Position numbers and translations under genes: made by a program | From: Marisalimonas marina | GTDB lineage: Bacteria; Pseudomonadota; Alphaproteobacteria; Puniceispirillales; Marisalimonadaceae | Direction of reading: 5' to 3' | Length of the DNA: 64,000 nucleotides | NCBI GenBank assembly: GCA_038131365.1 | Contig: JAYPPH010000003.1 | Coordinates: 310,001 to 374,000 of the forward strand | The notes under the pieces: generated by a model | The model's input: the letters and a program-made list of their open reading frames with translations, nothing else | Told to the model about the DNA's origin: nothing | Database searches by the model: none | In this document: one piece after another, positions 36,549 through 46,038 of the stretch | Layout: each line of letters begins with the position of its first letter | Position numbering within the stretch: the first letter of the stretch is position 1

Positions 36549-37294
36549 TATTCAATTGCCTTACCAATTCTGGAAAACCTAATCGCCTTATGCCATTTCC
36601 AGAATTCAAAAATGGAAGCAGATCCATTATGAGAAAAAAATATAATTTCCGCTTTCCCAATTAAGTTTTTTTTGGGTACAAATCCTACATCAGGGCTTCT
36701 ACTATCCCTACTATTATCTCTATTATCTCCCATAAAGAAAAAATGACCTTTGGGAACTTTGAATTCTATTGTGTCATCAAAAATGTCTTGGTCACTAGAT
36801 TCAATTATATCATGGTAATTTAAACCATCAAAAGTTTCATTATACTGAGTAAAAGTTTTCTCATCGCCTAAACTATTCCTCATTACGCCAATTTTTGACT
36901 TAATTCTCTCTACCTTCTTATTATTTATATAGAGAATTCCATTCCTAACTTGAACAGTATCATTTGGCAGGGCTACTAACCTTTTTATATAATCAATAGT
37001 TTCGTCACCAGGTTTTCTGAAAACAATTACATCGCCCCTTTTTGGAGATTTTTCTAAAACCCTATCTTTAATTGGTACAATACCAAAGGGAAAACTATAT
37101 TTTGAATAACCGTAAGAGTATTTAGAAACAAATAGATAATCACCAATTAGTAAAGACGGTATCATAGACCCTGAGGGAATATTAAAAGGTTCAAAAAAAA
37201 TTGATCTAAAAAATATGGCAATAGAACCTGCGATTAAGAGTGTTTTGAAAAGTTCTTTTATAGAATTATTACCTTTACTCTTTGTCATACTCAT
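36548..37294 (-). CDS. lepB: Signal peptidase I
   Basis: Removes signal peptides at the outer face of the inner membrane. It has 248 residues with one N-terminal membrane segment (about 16-34). The Ser/Lys dyad is Ser43 (PSGSMIPSL) and Lys104 (YIKRLVALP), and the GDNRDNSRDSR box is intact. GGAGA stands upstream of the ATG. It opens lepB-rnc-era-recO. Confidence 0.96.
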   Translation of the reverse strand: MSMTKSKGNNSIKELFKTLLIAGSIAIFFRSIFFEPFNIPSGSMIPSLLIGDYLFVSKYSYGYSKYSFPFGIVPIKDRVLEKSPKRGDVIVFRKPGDETIDYIKRLVALPNDTVQVRNGILYINNKKVERIKSKIGVMRNSLGDEKTFTQYNETFDGLNYHDIIESSDQDIFDDTIEFKVPKGHFFFMGDNRDNSRDSRSPDVGFVPKKNLIGKAEIIFFSHNGSASIFEFWKWHKAIRFSRIGKAIE

Positions 37295-37323
37295 AAAATA
37301 ATCTCCAAATAAAAAAACTTTTT

Positions 37324-37746
37324 TTAAATCTTATGCAACACCTTTTTGATAGGAGCAAGGGAAATTACAACAAACGCAAGAGCATATGGAGGCTCATCTG
37401 ACAACGAAATATCAAATTTTAAATTAGTACCAAGAGATTTCTCTTTAAGGGAAATGTAGTCTTTAGTTCTACCTGAAAAAAATAGATAGGGTTGTCCTTG
37501 TTGATTATTTAAAATCTCTATTTCTCTAAAGTTAAGCCCATCACCCCTTCTTGAACACAAAGCTTTCCATGTTGCTTCTTTGCCCGCAAACCTTTTAGCC
37601 AGGAAGTTTTTAATTGATTTTTTTTTATTTAACAGAGCAATTTCATTAGAACCAAATACGCGTTTAATAAACTTATCATTATGTTTATTAAGTATTTTGT
37701 TTATGCGATTACTGTCAATGATGTCCGTCCCAACGCCTAAAATCAT
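37324..37746 (-). CDS. acpS: Holo-[acyl-carrier-protein] synthase
   Basis: Attaches phosphopantetheine to acyl carrier protein. It has 140 residues; GVGTDIIDSNRI with the magnesium-binding Asp, and RFAGKEATWKAL, are the family motifs. The start overlaps the pdxJ stop by four bases (ATGA); pdxJ-acpS-lepB is a standard proteobacterial order. Confidence 0.95.
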   Translation of the reverse strand: MILGVGTDIIDSNRINKILNKHNDKFIKRVFGSNEIALLNKKKSIKNFLAKRFAGKEATWKALCSRRGDGLNFREIEILNNQQGQPYLFFSGRTKDYISLKEKSLGTNLKFDISLSDEPPYALAFVVISLAPIKKVLHKI

Positions 37747-38483
37747 CTTGCAGCTTCATTTATAATTTTTTTCATTTTTTGGATAGAATTTTGCAAACCA
37801 TTAAAAATAGAATCTGCAATAATAAAATGACCTATGTTGAGCTCTAATATATTTTTAATTTTTGCAATTGAAACAACATTCTCAAAATTTAATCCGTGAC
37901 CTGCATGACAATTTAATGATAAATGTTCTGCCAATAAGGCACTTGATTGTATCCTCCTAAGTTCAAATTCTGAATCTATATTTTTTTCAAATGCATTCGC
38001 ATAAGCCCCGGTATGAAGCTCAATGGTATTCACCCCTAAATCCTTGGTCGCATAAAGTTGTTCTTTTGAAGGGTCAATAAAAAGAGATATTTCTATGTCA
38101 GTTTTTAATATAGGATCAATAATTTGTTTCAAATATTTAAAATTTTTTTTTACATCGAGTCCACCTTCAGTAGTAATTTCCTGCCTATTTTCTGGAACAA
38201 AACACACTGATTTAGGTTTGTTCTTTAATGCAATTGCTATAGTTTCTTCTTTAGCTGCTATTTCTAGATTTAGAGGCAATTTAATATTATCTAACAAATT
38301 TTCTAGATCTTTTTCATTTATATGCCTTCTATCTTCTCTAAGATGAACTGTAATAGAATCTGCGCCACTTTGTTCAGCAACCTTAGCTGATTCAACTACA
38401 TTAGGGTAGTAACCACCTCTAGCATTTCTAAGAGTGGCAACATGATCAATATTAACACCTAATTTTATATATCTGCCCAACAA
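37743..38483 (-). CDS. pdxJ: Pyridoxine 5'-phosphate synthase
   Basis: Final ring closure of the DXP-dependent vitamin B6 pathway, using 1-deoxyxylulose 5-phosphate and 3-amino-2-oxopropyl phosphate. It has 246 residues; LGVNIDHVATLRNARGG, ITVHLREDRRHI and the C-terminal LNIGHFIIADSIF are diagnostic. The start is TTG at 38483 or the directly following TTG at 38480; an AGAGG lies at a better distance (seven bases) from the second. Confidence 0.95.
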   Translation of the reverse strand: MLGRYIKLGVNIDHVATLRNARGGYYPNVVESAKVAEQSGADSITVHLREDRRHINEKDLENLLDNIKLPLNLEIAAKEETIAIALKNKPKSVCFVPENRQEITTEGGLDVKKNFKYLKQIIDPILKTDIEISLFIDPSKEQLYATKDLGVNTIELHTGAYANAFEKNIDSEFELRRIQSSALLAEHLSLNCHAGHGLNFENVVSIAKIKNILELNIGHFIIADSIFNGLQNSIQKMKKIINEAAR

Positions 38484-38490
38484 TTAACCT

Positions 38491-38970
38491 CTAATTTTTT
38501 TTTTTGTTTTTTAGTTTTGCCTTCTTAAAAGAAGACACAAAACTATAAGTTATAAAATAAGTTATAACCCAAATAGGAATAGCCAAAACTGCTCCACCAA
38601 CCAACATTGGAATAAAAATATCATATGTCTGATTAATTATAATTTCAAAATTAATATTTGGTCTTAAGTTATCTTCTGGTTTGTCAACAATGAATGCCCC
38701 AACCTTATAGATTAAACCCCAAATGAATGGGAAACTTATTGGATTTCCAACTATTGTACCAATTAAGGCTGCTATATAATTTGCTCTTAACAAATAAGCA
38801 AAAATAACAGCAAGTACAAAATGAAAACCTATAAGTGGTGTGAAAGAAACCATTGAACCACAGGCAAATCCAGCTGAAATAGCATAAGATGAGGCTGGCA
38901 AACGAGCTAACTTGAATTTATAATAGGAAAAAAATCTTCTTAATTTATTTGAAAAAAATTTAAAAGACAC
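38491..38970 (-). CDS. DUF2062 membrane protein
   Basis: 159 residues with about three hydrophobic segments. AISAGFACGSMVSFTPLIGFH and the GNPISFPFIWGLIYKVG block are the signature of the DUF2062 family, small inner-membrane proteins of unknown function that often sit beside spoT or pdxJ in Alphaproteobacteria. The start is GTG at 38970. It lies 27 bases after spoT and seven before pdxJ. Confidence 0.85.
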   Translation of the reverse strand: MSFKFFSNKLRRFFSYYKFKLARLPASSYAISAGFACGSMVSFTPLIGFHFVLAVIFAYLLRANYIAALIGTIVGNPISFPFIWGLIYKVGAFIVDKPEDNLRPNINFEIIINQTYDIFIPMLVGGAVLAIPIWVITYFITYSFVSSFKKAKLKNKKKN

Positions 38971-38997
38971 AGTAATTTTATTTATTTAAAACTCCAT

Positions 38998-41115
38998 TTA
39001 GTCTTTGCCCCTATCAACGCTTTCAACAAATTGAGACAATCTCATAGCAGCTATAATTTGGTTAAGATGGTTTATACTTTGTACTTCTAAATCTATGTTA
39101 AACTTGTAAAAGTCTAATCCTCTTGATACTACTTGAATATTAGATATATTGCCATTATTCAAGCTAATTATTTTTGTAACATCAGCTAAGCTTCCTGGTT
39201 CATTTGCTAACACAGCCACTAAACTACCTCTATGAAATTTATCACTTTCAGTATCCCAAGATACCTCTTGCCACATTTCAGGCGTATCATTAAACTTTTC
39301 TAATGCAAAACAGTCTAAGGCATGAATAGTAATTCCTTTTCCAGTAGTAACAATGCCAACAATTCTCTCACCTGGCAAAGGATGACAGCAATGAGCATAG
39401 TGAATAGTCATGCCGTCAACTATACCCTTAATTTTTATACTTTCACTTGGGTTTATTTTTTTTAGTTTTGGTAGTGTATTTTTTTTATCTGAAATTGCAG
39501 GGTATAAGAAATTTAATATATCTCTTGAATTTATATTACCCTTGCCAATTTCTATCAACAACTCATCTAAGTCAGAAAGACCATACTCGTTGATTACTTT
39601 ACCAAGACTGGTTGCATGCATTCTTTTGTTTTGCTGCCTATACTCTTTTTGAAGCAAAGCAGTTCCTAATTGTAAAAATTCTTTAGTTTCTCTTATTCTA
39701 ATAAATCTCCTAATGGCAGACTTTGCTTTACCAGTAATACATGTGTCTATCCATTTAGGGTCAGGGAAACTATTTTGAGAAGTTAAAATCTCAACTTGGT
39801 CTCCATTCTTAATCTCAGTTGTAATTAATCTTTTTTTATTATTTATTTTTGCGCCAACCGCAGCATTTCCAACCTCAGAATGAACAGCATAAGAAAAATC
39901 AACGGCATTCGCACCTTTTGGTAAAATTATTAAATTTCCTTTTGGTGTAAAACAAAAAACTTGGTCATTATACATCTCTAATTTTGTATTTTCTAGAAAC
40001 TCTTCAGGTTCATTACTCTCTTCTAATATTTGTATAAGCTCTCTAACCCACTTATACTTTATACCCTCTGACCACTTTGTACCATCTTTATACATCCAAT
40101 GAGCAGCTATACCATTTAGAGCAACTTCATTCATGATTGTAGTTCGAATTTGGACTTCTATCTTTGTCTTTTGTGGACCAACCAAACTTGAATGAAGAGA
40201 TTGATAACCATTTCTTTTAGGTGCAGATATGTAGTCTTTAAACCTTCCCATCACTGCTGTATACTCTTGATGAAGTATTCCAAGACTTTTGTAACATGAG
40301 GGAACATCATCAACTATAACTCGAAAAGCCATTATATCGGATAATTGATCCATACTTAAATTAGTACGCTGCATTTTTTTCCAAATAGAGTAACTACTCT
40401 TAACTCTTCCAGTAACTTTACAGTTGATATTATTTTTATTTAGTAAAGTTTCAATTTCCTTAGAAATAGAGGGAATATTAAGTTCATCTTTTGAATATAT
40501 TAACTTCAAACGGCGCATTATTGAATCTTGAGTTTCAGGCTTTACTACTGCAAAACATCTATCTTCCAGTTCTCTTTGGATGGCGTTAATTCCAAGACGC
40601 TCAGCTAGAGGAGCAAAAATTTCTAGAGTTTCAAGACAAATTCTTGATCTTTTTTCATTACTCTTAATTCCATCAATTGTTCTGATATTATGTAATCTAT
40701 CAGCAAGCTTTACTAATAAAACCCTAATATCGTCCGAAGAAGCTAAGAGTAGTTTTCTAAAATTTTCAGCTTGAGCAAATCCAAACTTTAATTCTAACTT
40801 TGATAATTTAGTTACGCCGTCAACTAATTTTGAAATTTCTCTTCCAAACTCTTTACTGATAATTTCTAGAGTTATCTCAGTATCTTCTACGACATCATGA
40901 AGTAGTGCTGTAATTATTGTTGCACTATCTAATTTCATTTCTATAAGAAAATCTGCAACAGCTAATGGATGCGTAAAATATTTCTCCCCACTCGATCTAA
41001 ATTGATCTGAATGAGCCTTTTCAGATAACTTATATGCTTTTTCTATTGTATTTTCACAAGCAGAATTATCATATAAAGAAATTTTATTATAAAGTTCATT
41101 AGGTGTAAGCAACAT
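38998..41115 (-). CDS. spoT: Bifunctional (p)ppGpp synthetase/hydrolase (RelA/SpoT homologue)
   Basis: Makes and degrades the stringent-response alarmone. Order of domains: HD hydrolase (about 20-170, with LLHDVVEDTEIT), synthetase (about 230-350, with YQSLHSSLVGPQ), TGS (about 385-445, FTPKGNLIILPKGANAVDFAY-like) and a C-terminal ACT domain. The intact HD motif argues for a bifunctional enzyme. I take ATG at 41115 (705 residues); TTG at 41118 is directly in front. It follows rpoZ, the usual order. Confidence 0.95.
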   Translation of the reverse strand: MLLTPNELYNKISLYDNSACENTIEKAYKLSEKAHSDQFRSSGEKYFTHPLAVADFLIEMKLDSATIITALLHDVVEDTEITLEIISKEFGREISKLVDGVTKLSKLELKFGFAQAENFRKLLLASSDDIRVLLVKLADRLHNIRTIDGIKSNEKRSRICLETLEIFAPLAERLGINAIQRELEDRCFAVVKPETQDSIMRRLKLIYSKDELNIPSISKEIETLLNKNNINCKVTGRVKSSYSIWKKMQRTNLSMDQLSDIMAFRVIVDDVPSCYKSLGILHQEYTAVMGRFKDYISAPKRNGYQSLHSSLVGPQKTKIEVQIRTTIMNEVALNGIAAHWMYKDGTKWSEGIKYKWVRELIQILEESNEPEEFLENTKLEMYNDQVFCFTPKGNLIILPKGANAVDFSYAVHSEVGNAAVGAKINNKKRLITTEIKNGDQVEILTSQNSFPDPKWIDTCITGKAKSAIRRFIRIRETKEFLQLGTALLQKEYRQQNKRMHATSLGKVINEYGLSDLDELLIEIGKGNINSRDILNFLYPAISDKKNTLPKLKKINPSESIKIKGIVDGMTIHYAHCCHPLPGERIVGIVTTGKGITIHALDCFALEKFNDTPEMWQEVSWDTESDKFHRGSLVAVLANEPGSLADVTKIISLNNGNISNIQVVSRGLDFYKFNIDLEVQSINHLNQIIAAMRLSQFVESVDRGKD

Positions 41116-41180
41116 CAATTTATATTACTAAATTCTTAGCAATATATCTATACAATTTACCTTATGGATTTTAGAAAAAA

Positions 41181-41582
41181 CTAGTCTTCTTTATTAATTA
41201 ATTCTTCAGAAACGTCTTCAAAAGAATCTTCATTACTAGAACTATTAATTTGAAAGAGATTACTGTCTGTAACTTCAGAAGTTTTTGATTCATTTAGATA
41301 TGCAGCAAACTCTTCCTCTAAAGACAACTCATCTTCTGAATTTTTTTCTTCATTAATAAGATTTTTTTGCATAGAACGAATAAATCTCTCATGCAAACTT
41401 TCTGCATCAATAGCTTCGCAAGCTATTTCTCGGAGGGAAACAACTGGGTTTTTATCATTGTCACGATCAATTTCAATAGGAATACCATTTGAAATCTCTC
41501 TTGAACGCTGTGCCGCAGCTATTACTAAATCAAATCTATTAGGAATTTTTTCAATGCAATCTTCAACAGTAACACGAGCCAT
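41181..41582 (-). CDS. rpoZ: RNA polymerase omega subunit
   Basis: Assists assembly of RNA polymerase and contributes to (p)ppGpp binding. It has 133 residues; MARVTVEDCIEKIPNRFDLV is diagnostic, followed by VSLREIACEAI, and the last 60 residues form an acidic, Ser/Glu-rich low-complexity tail. ATG at 41582 is the start because GGAGG stands five bases upstream; an in-frame TTG at 41594 overlaps that site and is unlikely to be used. It lies next to spoT as in most Proteobacteria. Confidence 0.95.
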   Translation of the reverse strand: MARVTVEDCIEKIPNRFDLVIAAAQRSREISNGIPIEIDRDNDKNPVVSLREIACEAIDAESLHERFIRSMQKNLINEEKNSEDELSLEEEFAAYLNESKTSEVTDSNLFQINSSSNEDSFEDVSEELINKED

Positions 41583-41587
41583 AATAA

Positions 41588-41592
41588 CCTCC
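41588..41592 (-). promoter_or_regulatory. Shine-Dalgarno site of rpoZ
   Basis: GGAGG on the minus strand, five bases before the ATG at 41582. It excludes the longer in-frame TTG start at 41594, which lies upstream of the site. Confidence 0.75.
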
Positions 41593-41628
41593 AAAGTTTG
41601 AGAATTTATACCAATAAAATTTAAAAAA

Positions 41629-42141
41629 TCAATGTATTATTTTATCAAACACTTGAATGTTTTGACTACTTAAATTTTTTAGAATTTCAGATACTTTTAT
41701 TTTGTAAATTGGATGATACCAATTTGGGTTTATTTCTAATAAAGGTTCCATAACAAATCTTCTTAAATGCGCTCTTGGATGAGGAAGAATAATATTATTG
41801 TTATTTAAGATTAATCCGAAACAATCAATTAAATCTAAGTCTATTATTCTAGGTTCATTAACTTTTTTTCTAACTCTTCCAAACTTTTTCTCAATTGAGT
41901 GTAAGATATTTAAAATTTCTAATTCATTTAAAGAAGATTTGGCAGTTATAACTTTATTAAAATATTTAGGCTGTGAACTTATGGGTATGGGATCAGATAT
42001 ATACCAATTCGATTGTCTGTTAACAAAAATTTTAAAGCTTTTTAAAAGATCTATAGCTTTATCACAAATTTTAGTTGGATGCTCTCCATCTGGATTGCTT
42101 ATATTTCCTCCAACGGCAATTATTAAATTATCATTTTTCAT
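41629..42141 (-). CDS. folK: 2-amino-4-hydroxy-6-hydroxymethyldihydropteridine pyrophosphokinase
   Basis: Transfers pyrophosphate from ATP to the pterin in folate synthesis. About 170 residues; the family marks are IIAVGGNI, FGRVRKKVNEPRIIDLDLID and LPHPRAHLRRFVMEPLLEI. The start is ATG at 42141, or GTG at 42147 two codons earlier. It stands alone between smpB and rpoZ without a folP neighbour. Confidence 0.93.
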   Translation of the reverse strand: MKNDNLIIAVGGNISNPDGEHPTKICDKAIDLLKSFKIFVNRQSNWYISDPIPISSQPKYFNKVITAKSSLNELEILNILHSIEKKFGRVRKKVNEPRIIDLDLIDCFGLILNNNNIILPHPRAHLRRFVMEPLLEINPNWYHPIYKIKVSEILKNLSSQNIQVFDKIIH

Positions 42142-42180
42142 AAACACATAAATTATAACTTCGATAAAAATTCAATTGAT

Positions 42181-42663
42181 TTAGTTATTACTCTTAAGTA
42201 ACCGGTGTTTTTCTCTATCCCAATCTCGCTTTTTAATAACCTGTCTTTTATCAACCTTTTTCTTTCCTTCAGCAATACCCAAAGATAATTTAGCAATACC
42301 TTTATTATTAAAATACAAGCTTAATGGTACAACAGTACAACCATCTTTTTTAATTTGACCAAAAATTTTATCACGTTCTTTCTTGTGGACTAATAGACGT
42401 CTAATCCTTTTTGGTTCATGATTTTGACCGCGTGCTGCCGAACTATATTCAGGAATATTAGAATTAACTAAAACTATGTGACCGAGCTCTTCTGTAGCAT
42501 AAGATTCTGCAATACTTGCTCTTCCAAGCCTAAGGCTCTTGACTTCACTTCCTAATAAAATAATACCAGCTTCAATAGTTTCTATAATTGAGTAGTCGAA
42601 TTTAGCTCTTCGATTTTCTGCTATTCTTCCAATAGAAATACCTTTAGCAGATTTTTTTTTCAT
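42181..42663 (-). CDS. smpB: SsrA-binding protein SmpB
   Basis: Partner of tmRNA in rescue of stalled ribosomes. It has 160 residues; GIILLGSEVKSLRLGRASIAESYA and the C-terminal DKRQVIKKRDWDREKHRLLK tail that enters the mRNA channel are complete. No ssrA gene was recognised in the window. It lies 18 bases after dapA, the common dapA-smpB order. Confidence 0.96.
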   Translation of the reverse strand: MKKKSAKGISIGRIAENRRAKFDYSIIETIEAGIILLGSEVKSLRLGRASIAESYATEELGHIVLVNSNIPEYSSAARGQNHEPKRIRRLLVHKKERDKIFGQIKKDGCTVVPLSLYFNNKGIAKLSLGIAEGKKKVDKRQVIKKRDWDREKHRLLKSNN

Positions 42664-42681
42664 CTATTGACTATCTATATC

Positions 42682-43557
42682 CTATATCAAATCAGCTTTT
42701 TTTAGAGCAATTTTGACATTTTCTTTACTAGAATCTTCAATATCAACTATAGGAAGTCTAGCTTCAGATGAACAAATACCCATTAAAGAAGCTGCGTATT
42801 TCAATGGCCCAGGGCTTGTCTCACAAAACAAAGCATCATGCAAAGGCATTAATTTTTTATTAATCTCTTGAGCAGTTTCTATATCACCTTGTTTCCACGC
42901 ATTATGCATTCTGGAAAGTAAATTAGGAGCTATATTAGCTGTTACCGAAATACAACCATGACCACCTGCAGCTAAATAGGCTAGAGCTGTTCCGTCTTCT
43001 CCGGAAAGCTGGATAAAATCTTCTCCAATAATATTTTGAAGCCTTGTGGGTCTTGCCAAGTCTGCTGTTGCATCCTTCACACCAACTATAAGCTCATTTT
43101 CAGCTAATTTTGCCATGGTTTCATCTGCCATTTTAATAACCGACCTGCCTGGAATATCATAAATAATTATAGGCTTCTTTGAGTTTTTAATTAACTCATT
43201 ATAGTGTGCGATTAAACCTGATTGAGTTGGTTTATTATAGTAAGGAGTAACAACCAACAATCCATCAGCACCGGCATCACAAGCATGCTTTACAAAATCA
43301 ACAGCTTCTGCAGTAGAGTTGGATCCAGCTCCAGCAATTACGGGCACCCTTCCATTTGATTGTTCAATACATACCTCAACCAGTTTTTTATGTTCATCAT
43401 GAGACAAAGTAGGTGATTCCCCAGTTGTTCCAACAGGAACTAAACCATGGGTACCGTTCTCAATTTGAAAATCGATAAGTTTTCTATACCCATCATAATC
43501 AACTTTTTTATCTTTAAAAGGAGTTAAAAGAGCTGTGTAAGAACTATGAAATATCAT
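42682..43557 (-). CDS. dapA: 4-hydroxy-tetrahydrodipicolinate synthase
   Basis: Condenses pyruvate with aspartate semialdehyde in lysine and diaminopimelate synthesis. With ATG at 43557 the protein has 291 residues and its active-site numbering equals E. coli: Thr44-Thr45 (GTTGESPTL), Tyr133 (IIYDIPGR), Lys161 (VGVKDATAD). A GAGG six bases before this ATG supports it over the in-frame TTG at 43572. It is divergent from the dehydratase gene at 43651. Confidence 0.96.
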   Translation of the reverse strand: MIFHSSYTALLTPFKDKKVDYDGYRKLIDFQIENGTHGLVPVGTTGESPTLSHDEHKKLVEVCIEQSNGRVPVIAGAGSNSTAEAVDFVKHACDAGADGLLVVTPYYNKPTQSGLIAHYNELIKNSKKPIIIYDIPGRSVIKMADETMAKLAENELIVGVKDATADLARPTRLQNIIGEDFIQLSGEDGTALAYLAAGGHGCISVTANIAPNLLSRMHNAWKQGDIETAQEINKKLMPLHDALFCETSPGPLKYAASLMGICSSEARLPIVDIEDSSKENVKIALKKADLI

Positions 43558-43590
43558 AAAAAACCTCGCCAAAATTAAAAAAATTATTGT

Positions 43591-43619
43591 ATCATAATCA
43601 AGTCAACGAAAATTAACAA
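43591..43619 (-). promoter_or_regulatory. Candidate promoter of dapA-smpB
   Basis: On the minus strand TTGTTA is followed after 17 bases by TATGAT, a fair match to the sigma-70 -35 and -10 hexamers, about 34 bases before the dapA start codon. In such AT-rich DNA chance matches are common, so this is only a candidate. Confidence 0.35.
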
Positions 43620-43650
43620 GCCATACTACTAAAATGTTTTGAGGAAAACA

Positions 43651-44634
43651 ATGTCAAACCGTAAAATTTCATATAGTGAAATAATTAATGCTTCCAAAAG
43701 ATTAAAAGGTAAAATTGTAAGAACCCCTCTTCTACATTCACCTTATATAAACGAAAAATTTAAAACTAATATTTTTTTAAAAGCAGAAAATTTGCAGACA
43801 ATTGGCGCCTTCAAATACAGAGGTGCCTTAAATACAATATTACAATTGCCTAACAGTACAAAAAAGGTTGTAGCTTGGTCTAGTGGAAATCATGCTCAAG
43901 CTGTTGCAGCCGCAGCTAAATTAACTGGAAGAGAGGCAACAATTGTAATGCCAATAGATTCCCCAAAAGCCAAATTAGATGGAACAGCTTTTTGGGGTGC
44001 CTCAATCGTGAAATATGATAGACAAAATGAAGACAGAGAAAAAATTGGTAGAGATTTAGCCACCAAATTAAATGCTGCTATCATACCCCCCTTTGATCAT
44101 GTTGATGTCATTAATGGCCAAGGCACAAGTGGAATAGAGTGCATTGAACAATTAGAAGAAAAAAATATTTCTCCAGATATTGTACTTTGTTGTTGTGGAG
44201 GTGGCGGTTTGATCGCTGGTATAGGTACAGCAATTAAAGGTAAATTCAAAAATACTAAAATTTATTCAGTAGAACCTGATAATTTTGATGATACTAAAAA
44301 CTCTCTTAAAGAAAATAAAATTATTGAGAATTCAATGAAACATAAATCTATTTGTGATGCTCTTTTAGCTGAAAAACCAGGAAAAATAACTTTTGAAGTT
44401 AATCAAAAAAATTTAACAGCTGGACTCTCAGTTTCAGATAAAGAAGCGCTTATGGCTATGCATACGGCTTTTAAATATTTTAAAATTATTCTAGAACCCG
44501 GTGGTGCTGTTGCACTAGCTGCAGCTATTACTGATAAAATCAGTATAAAAAATAAAAACGTACTTGTTATTGCCTCTGGTGGTAATGTAGATAAGGACAT
44601 TTTTGAAAAGTGTTTTAAAGAGAAAACAGTTTAA
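43651..44634 (+). CDS. Threonine/serine dehydratase (PLP fold type II)
   Basis: PLP enzyme that deaminates threonine or serine (or a 3-hydroxyaspartate) to the 2-oxo acid. With ATG at 43651, preceded by GAGG, it has 327 residues; the PLP lysine is Lys55 in GAFKYRGAL, SSGNHAQAVA binds the substrate carboxylate and CCGGGGLIAGIG the cofactor phosphate. There is no ACT regulatory domain, so it resembles the catabolic or EutB/serine racemase-like branch rather than biosynthetic IlvA. Exact substrate is uncertain. It converges on the nitroreductase with two bases between. Confidence 0.85.
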   Translation: MSNRKISYSEIINASKRLKGKIVRTPLLHSPYINEKFKTNIFLKAENLQTIGAFKYRGALNTILQLPNSTKKVVAWSSGNHAQAVAAAAKLTGREATIVMPIDSPKAKLDGTAFWGASIVKYDRQNEDREKIGRDLATKLNAAIIPPFDHVDVINGQGTSGIECIEQLEEKNISPDIVLCCCGGGGLIAGIGTAIKGKFKNTKIYSVEPDNFDDTKNSLKENKIIENSMKHKSICDALLAEKPGKITFEVNQKNLTAGLSVSDKEALMAMHTAFKYFKIILEPGGAVALAAAITDKISIKNKNVLVIASGGNVDKDIFEKCFKEKTV

Positions 44635-44636
44635 AA

Positions 44637-45212
44637 TTATTTATATATAAAGTTTATTATTTTGTTTTTTATTGGCCTTCTTCTCTCTACAGGTTCTTTC
44701 TGCTTGTTTCCTATATATATAAACCCGGCTATTTTATCAGTTTCAGGATCTCCTCCAAACTCTCTTAAAACCTCTTCATTATATGAGTACCACTCAGTAA
44801 GCCACTGAGCAGCATAACCTAAGGACTGGGCTGCAATCAACAAATTAGAGCAAACGGCTCCACTTGAAAGTTCCATTTCCCAAGTTGGAATTTTAGGGTG
44901 AGAAACGTATTTATAGACGACAACAATTACTACAGATGCCCTCTCCAACCTATTTTCTTCATATTCTAGATCCTCATTACTAGCTTCTGGGTTTAATAAC
45001 TTATATTGCTTTGCAAAAATTTGAGAACCAATTCTCTTCCTTGCATCCCCTTGTATTACATTCAGCTTCCAAGGGTTTAATGCGCCATGGTCTGGAACCC
45101 TTAATCCACATTCTAAAATTTCATTTAAATGGTCTGAAGGGACATAACCAGCATTCATATTTTTTGCTGTGACCGATCTTCTTTTTTTTAAGAAATTTGT
45201 TATTTCATTCAT
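44637..45212 (-). CDS. Nitroreductase-family flavoprotein (YdjA-like)
   Basis: FMN-dependent NAD(P)H oxidoreductase of 191 residues. The N-terminal RRSVTAKNM, GLRVPDHGALNPWKLNVIQGD and SLGYAAQWLTEWYSY and the C-terminal GFIYIGNKQKEPVERRRP match the small YdjA-type group. Physiological substrate unknown. Divergent from the TauE-type gene, with 83 bases between starts. Confidence 0.86.
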   Translation of the reverse strand: MNEITNFLKKRRSVTAKNMNAGYVPSDHLNEILECGLRVPDHGALNPWKLNVIQGDARKRIGSQIFAKQYKLLNPEASNEDLEYEENRLERASVVIVVVYKYVSHPKIPTWEMELSSGAVCSNLLIAAQSLGYAAQWLTEWYSYNEEVLREFGGDPETDKIAGFIYIGNKQKEPVERRRPIKNKIINFIYK

Positions 45213-45295
45213 GATATTAATAAATAAAAGCTTTACATGTTAATTATTTTTATTACAAACCGTATTATTATTCGCATTTTTTTTAAAGACACACA

Positions 45296-46036
45296 ATGTA
45301 TAATGACCCATCAATAGTCCTAATAATTTTTTTAGCAGTACTTGCTGGCGGCCTTGTAAAGGGAACTCTTGGATTTGGTATGCCTATGGTTGCCTTACCT
45401 ATAATTGCGTTTATAACACCACCAACTACAGCGATGATCCTACTTTGTGCTCCAATTTTTCTAACTAACTTTTTACAAATTAAATTTAAACAAGGTATTA
45501 GTAGCTATAGGTTTTTACCAATGTTTTTAAGTCTAGTCGTAGGTCTAATTATTGGTGCCAGATTAATATTAGAAATAGATATAAAAACAATCACTCAAAT
45601 AATAGCCGTATCCATTATTTTTGCTGCATTAGTTAATTGTTTTGGTTTCAAAATTAACAACATAAAACAAGGCTATGAAAAGATTATAACAACAATTATT
45701 GGTTTTGGTTCTGGGATCTTAGGCGGACTCTCTACATTCTATGGTCCACCTATGTTGGCCTATCTAGTAGCAGTGGATTTACCAAAAGAAAAATTTGTGA
45801 GAACTGTATCCGCAATGTACTTTATTGGATCATTTCCCCTTTATGGGTCTTTGATTTATTATGGGTTTGCTACTAAGGCTGATTTAATATTTAGTTTGAT
45901 ATTAATAATACCTGCATATATAGCGCAACAAATAGGAACAAGAATAAGAGACAGAATTAATCACAAACAATTTAGAACATTAGTTTTATTAACTTTAATA
46001 ATTCTAGGCGTATCATTATTCCTAAAAACAATTTAA
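45296..46036 (+). CDS. TauE/SafE-family membrane transporter
   Basis: 246 residues, about eight membrane segments in two repeats. The first repeat starts LAGGLVKGTLGFGMPMVALP and the second GFGSGILGGLSTFYGPPMLAYLV, the paired glycine-rich motifs of the TauE/SafE (DUF81) family, which exports or imports sulfonates, sulfite and related anions. The substrate cannot be told here. It converges on the YczE-type gene with two bases between. Confidence 0.87.
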   Translation: MYNDPSIVLIIFLAVLAGGLVKGTLGFGMPMVALPIIAFITPPTTAMILLCAPIFLTNFLQIKFKQGISSYRFLPMFLSLVVGLIIGARLILEIDIKTITQIIAVSIIFAALVNCFGFKINNIKQGYEKIITTIIGFGSGILGGLSTFYGPPMLAYLVAVDLPKEKFVRTVSAMYFIGSFPLYGSLIYYGFATKADLIFSLILIIPAYIAQQIGTRIRDRINHKQFRTLVLLTLIILGVSLFLKTI

Positions 46037-46038
46037 GA

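Noticed and set aside
41798..42151. 117-codon plus-strand frame opposite folK
   Set aside because: Fully overlaps conserved folK; no motif.
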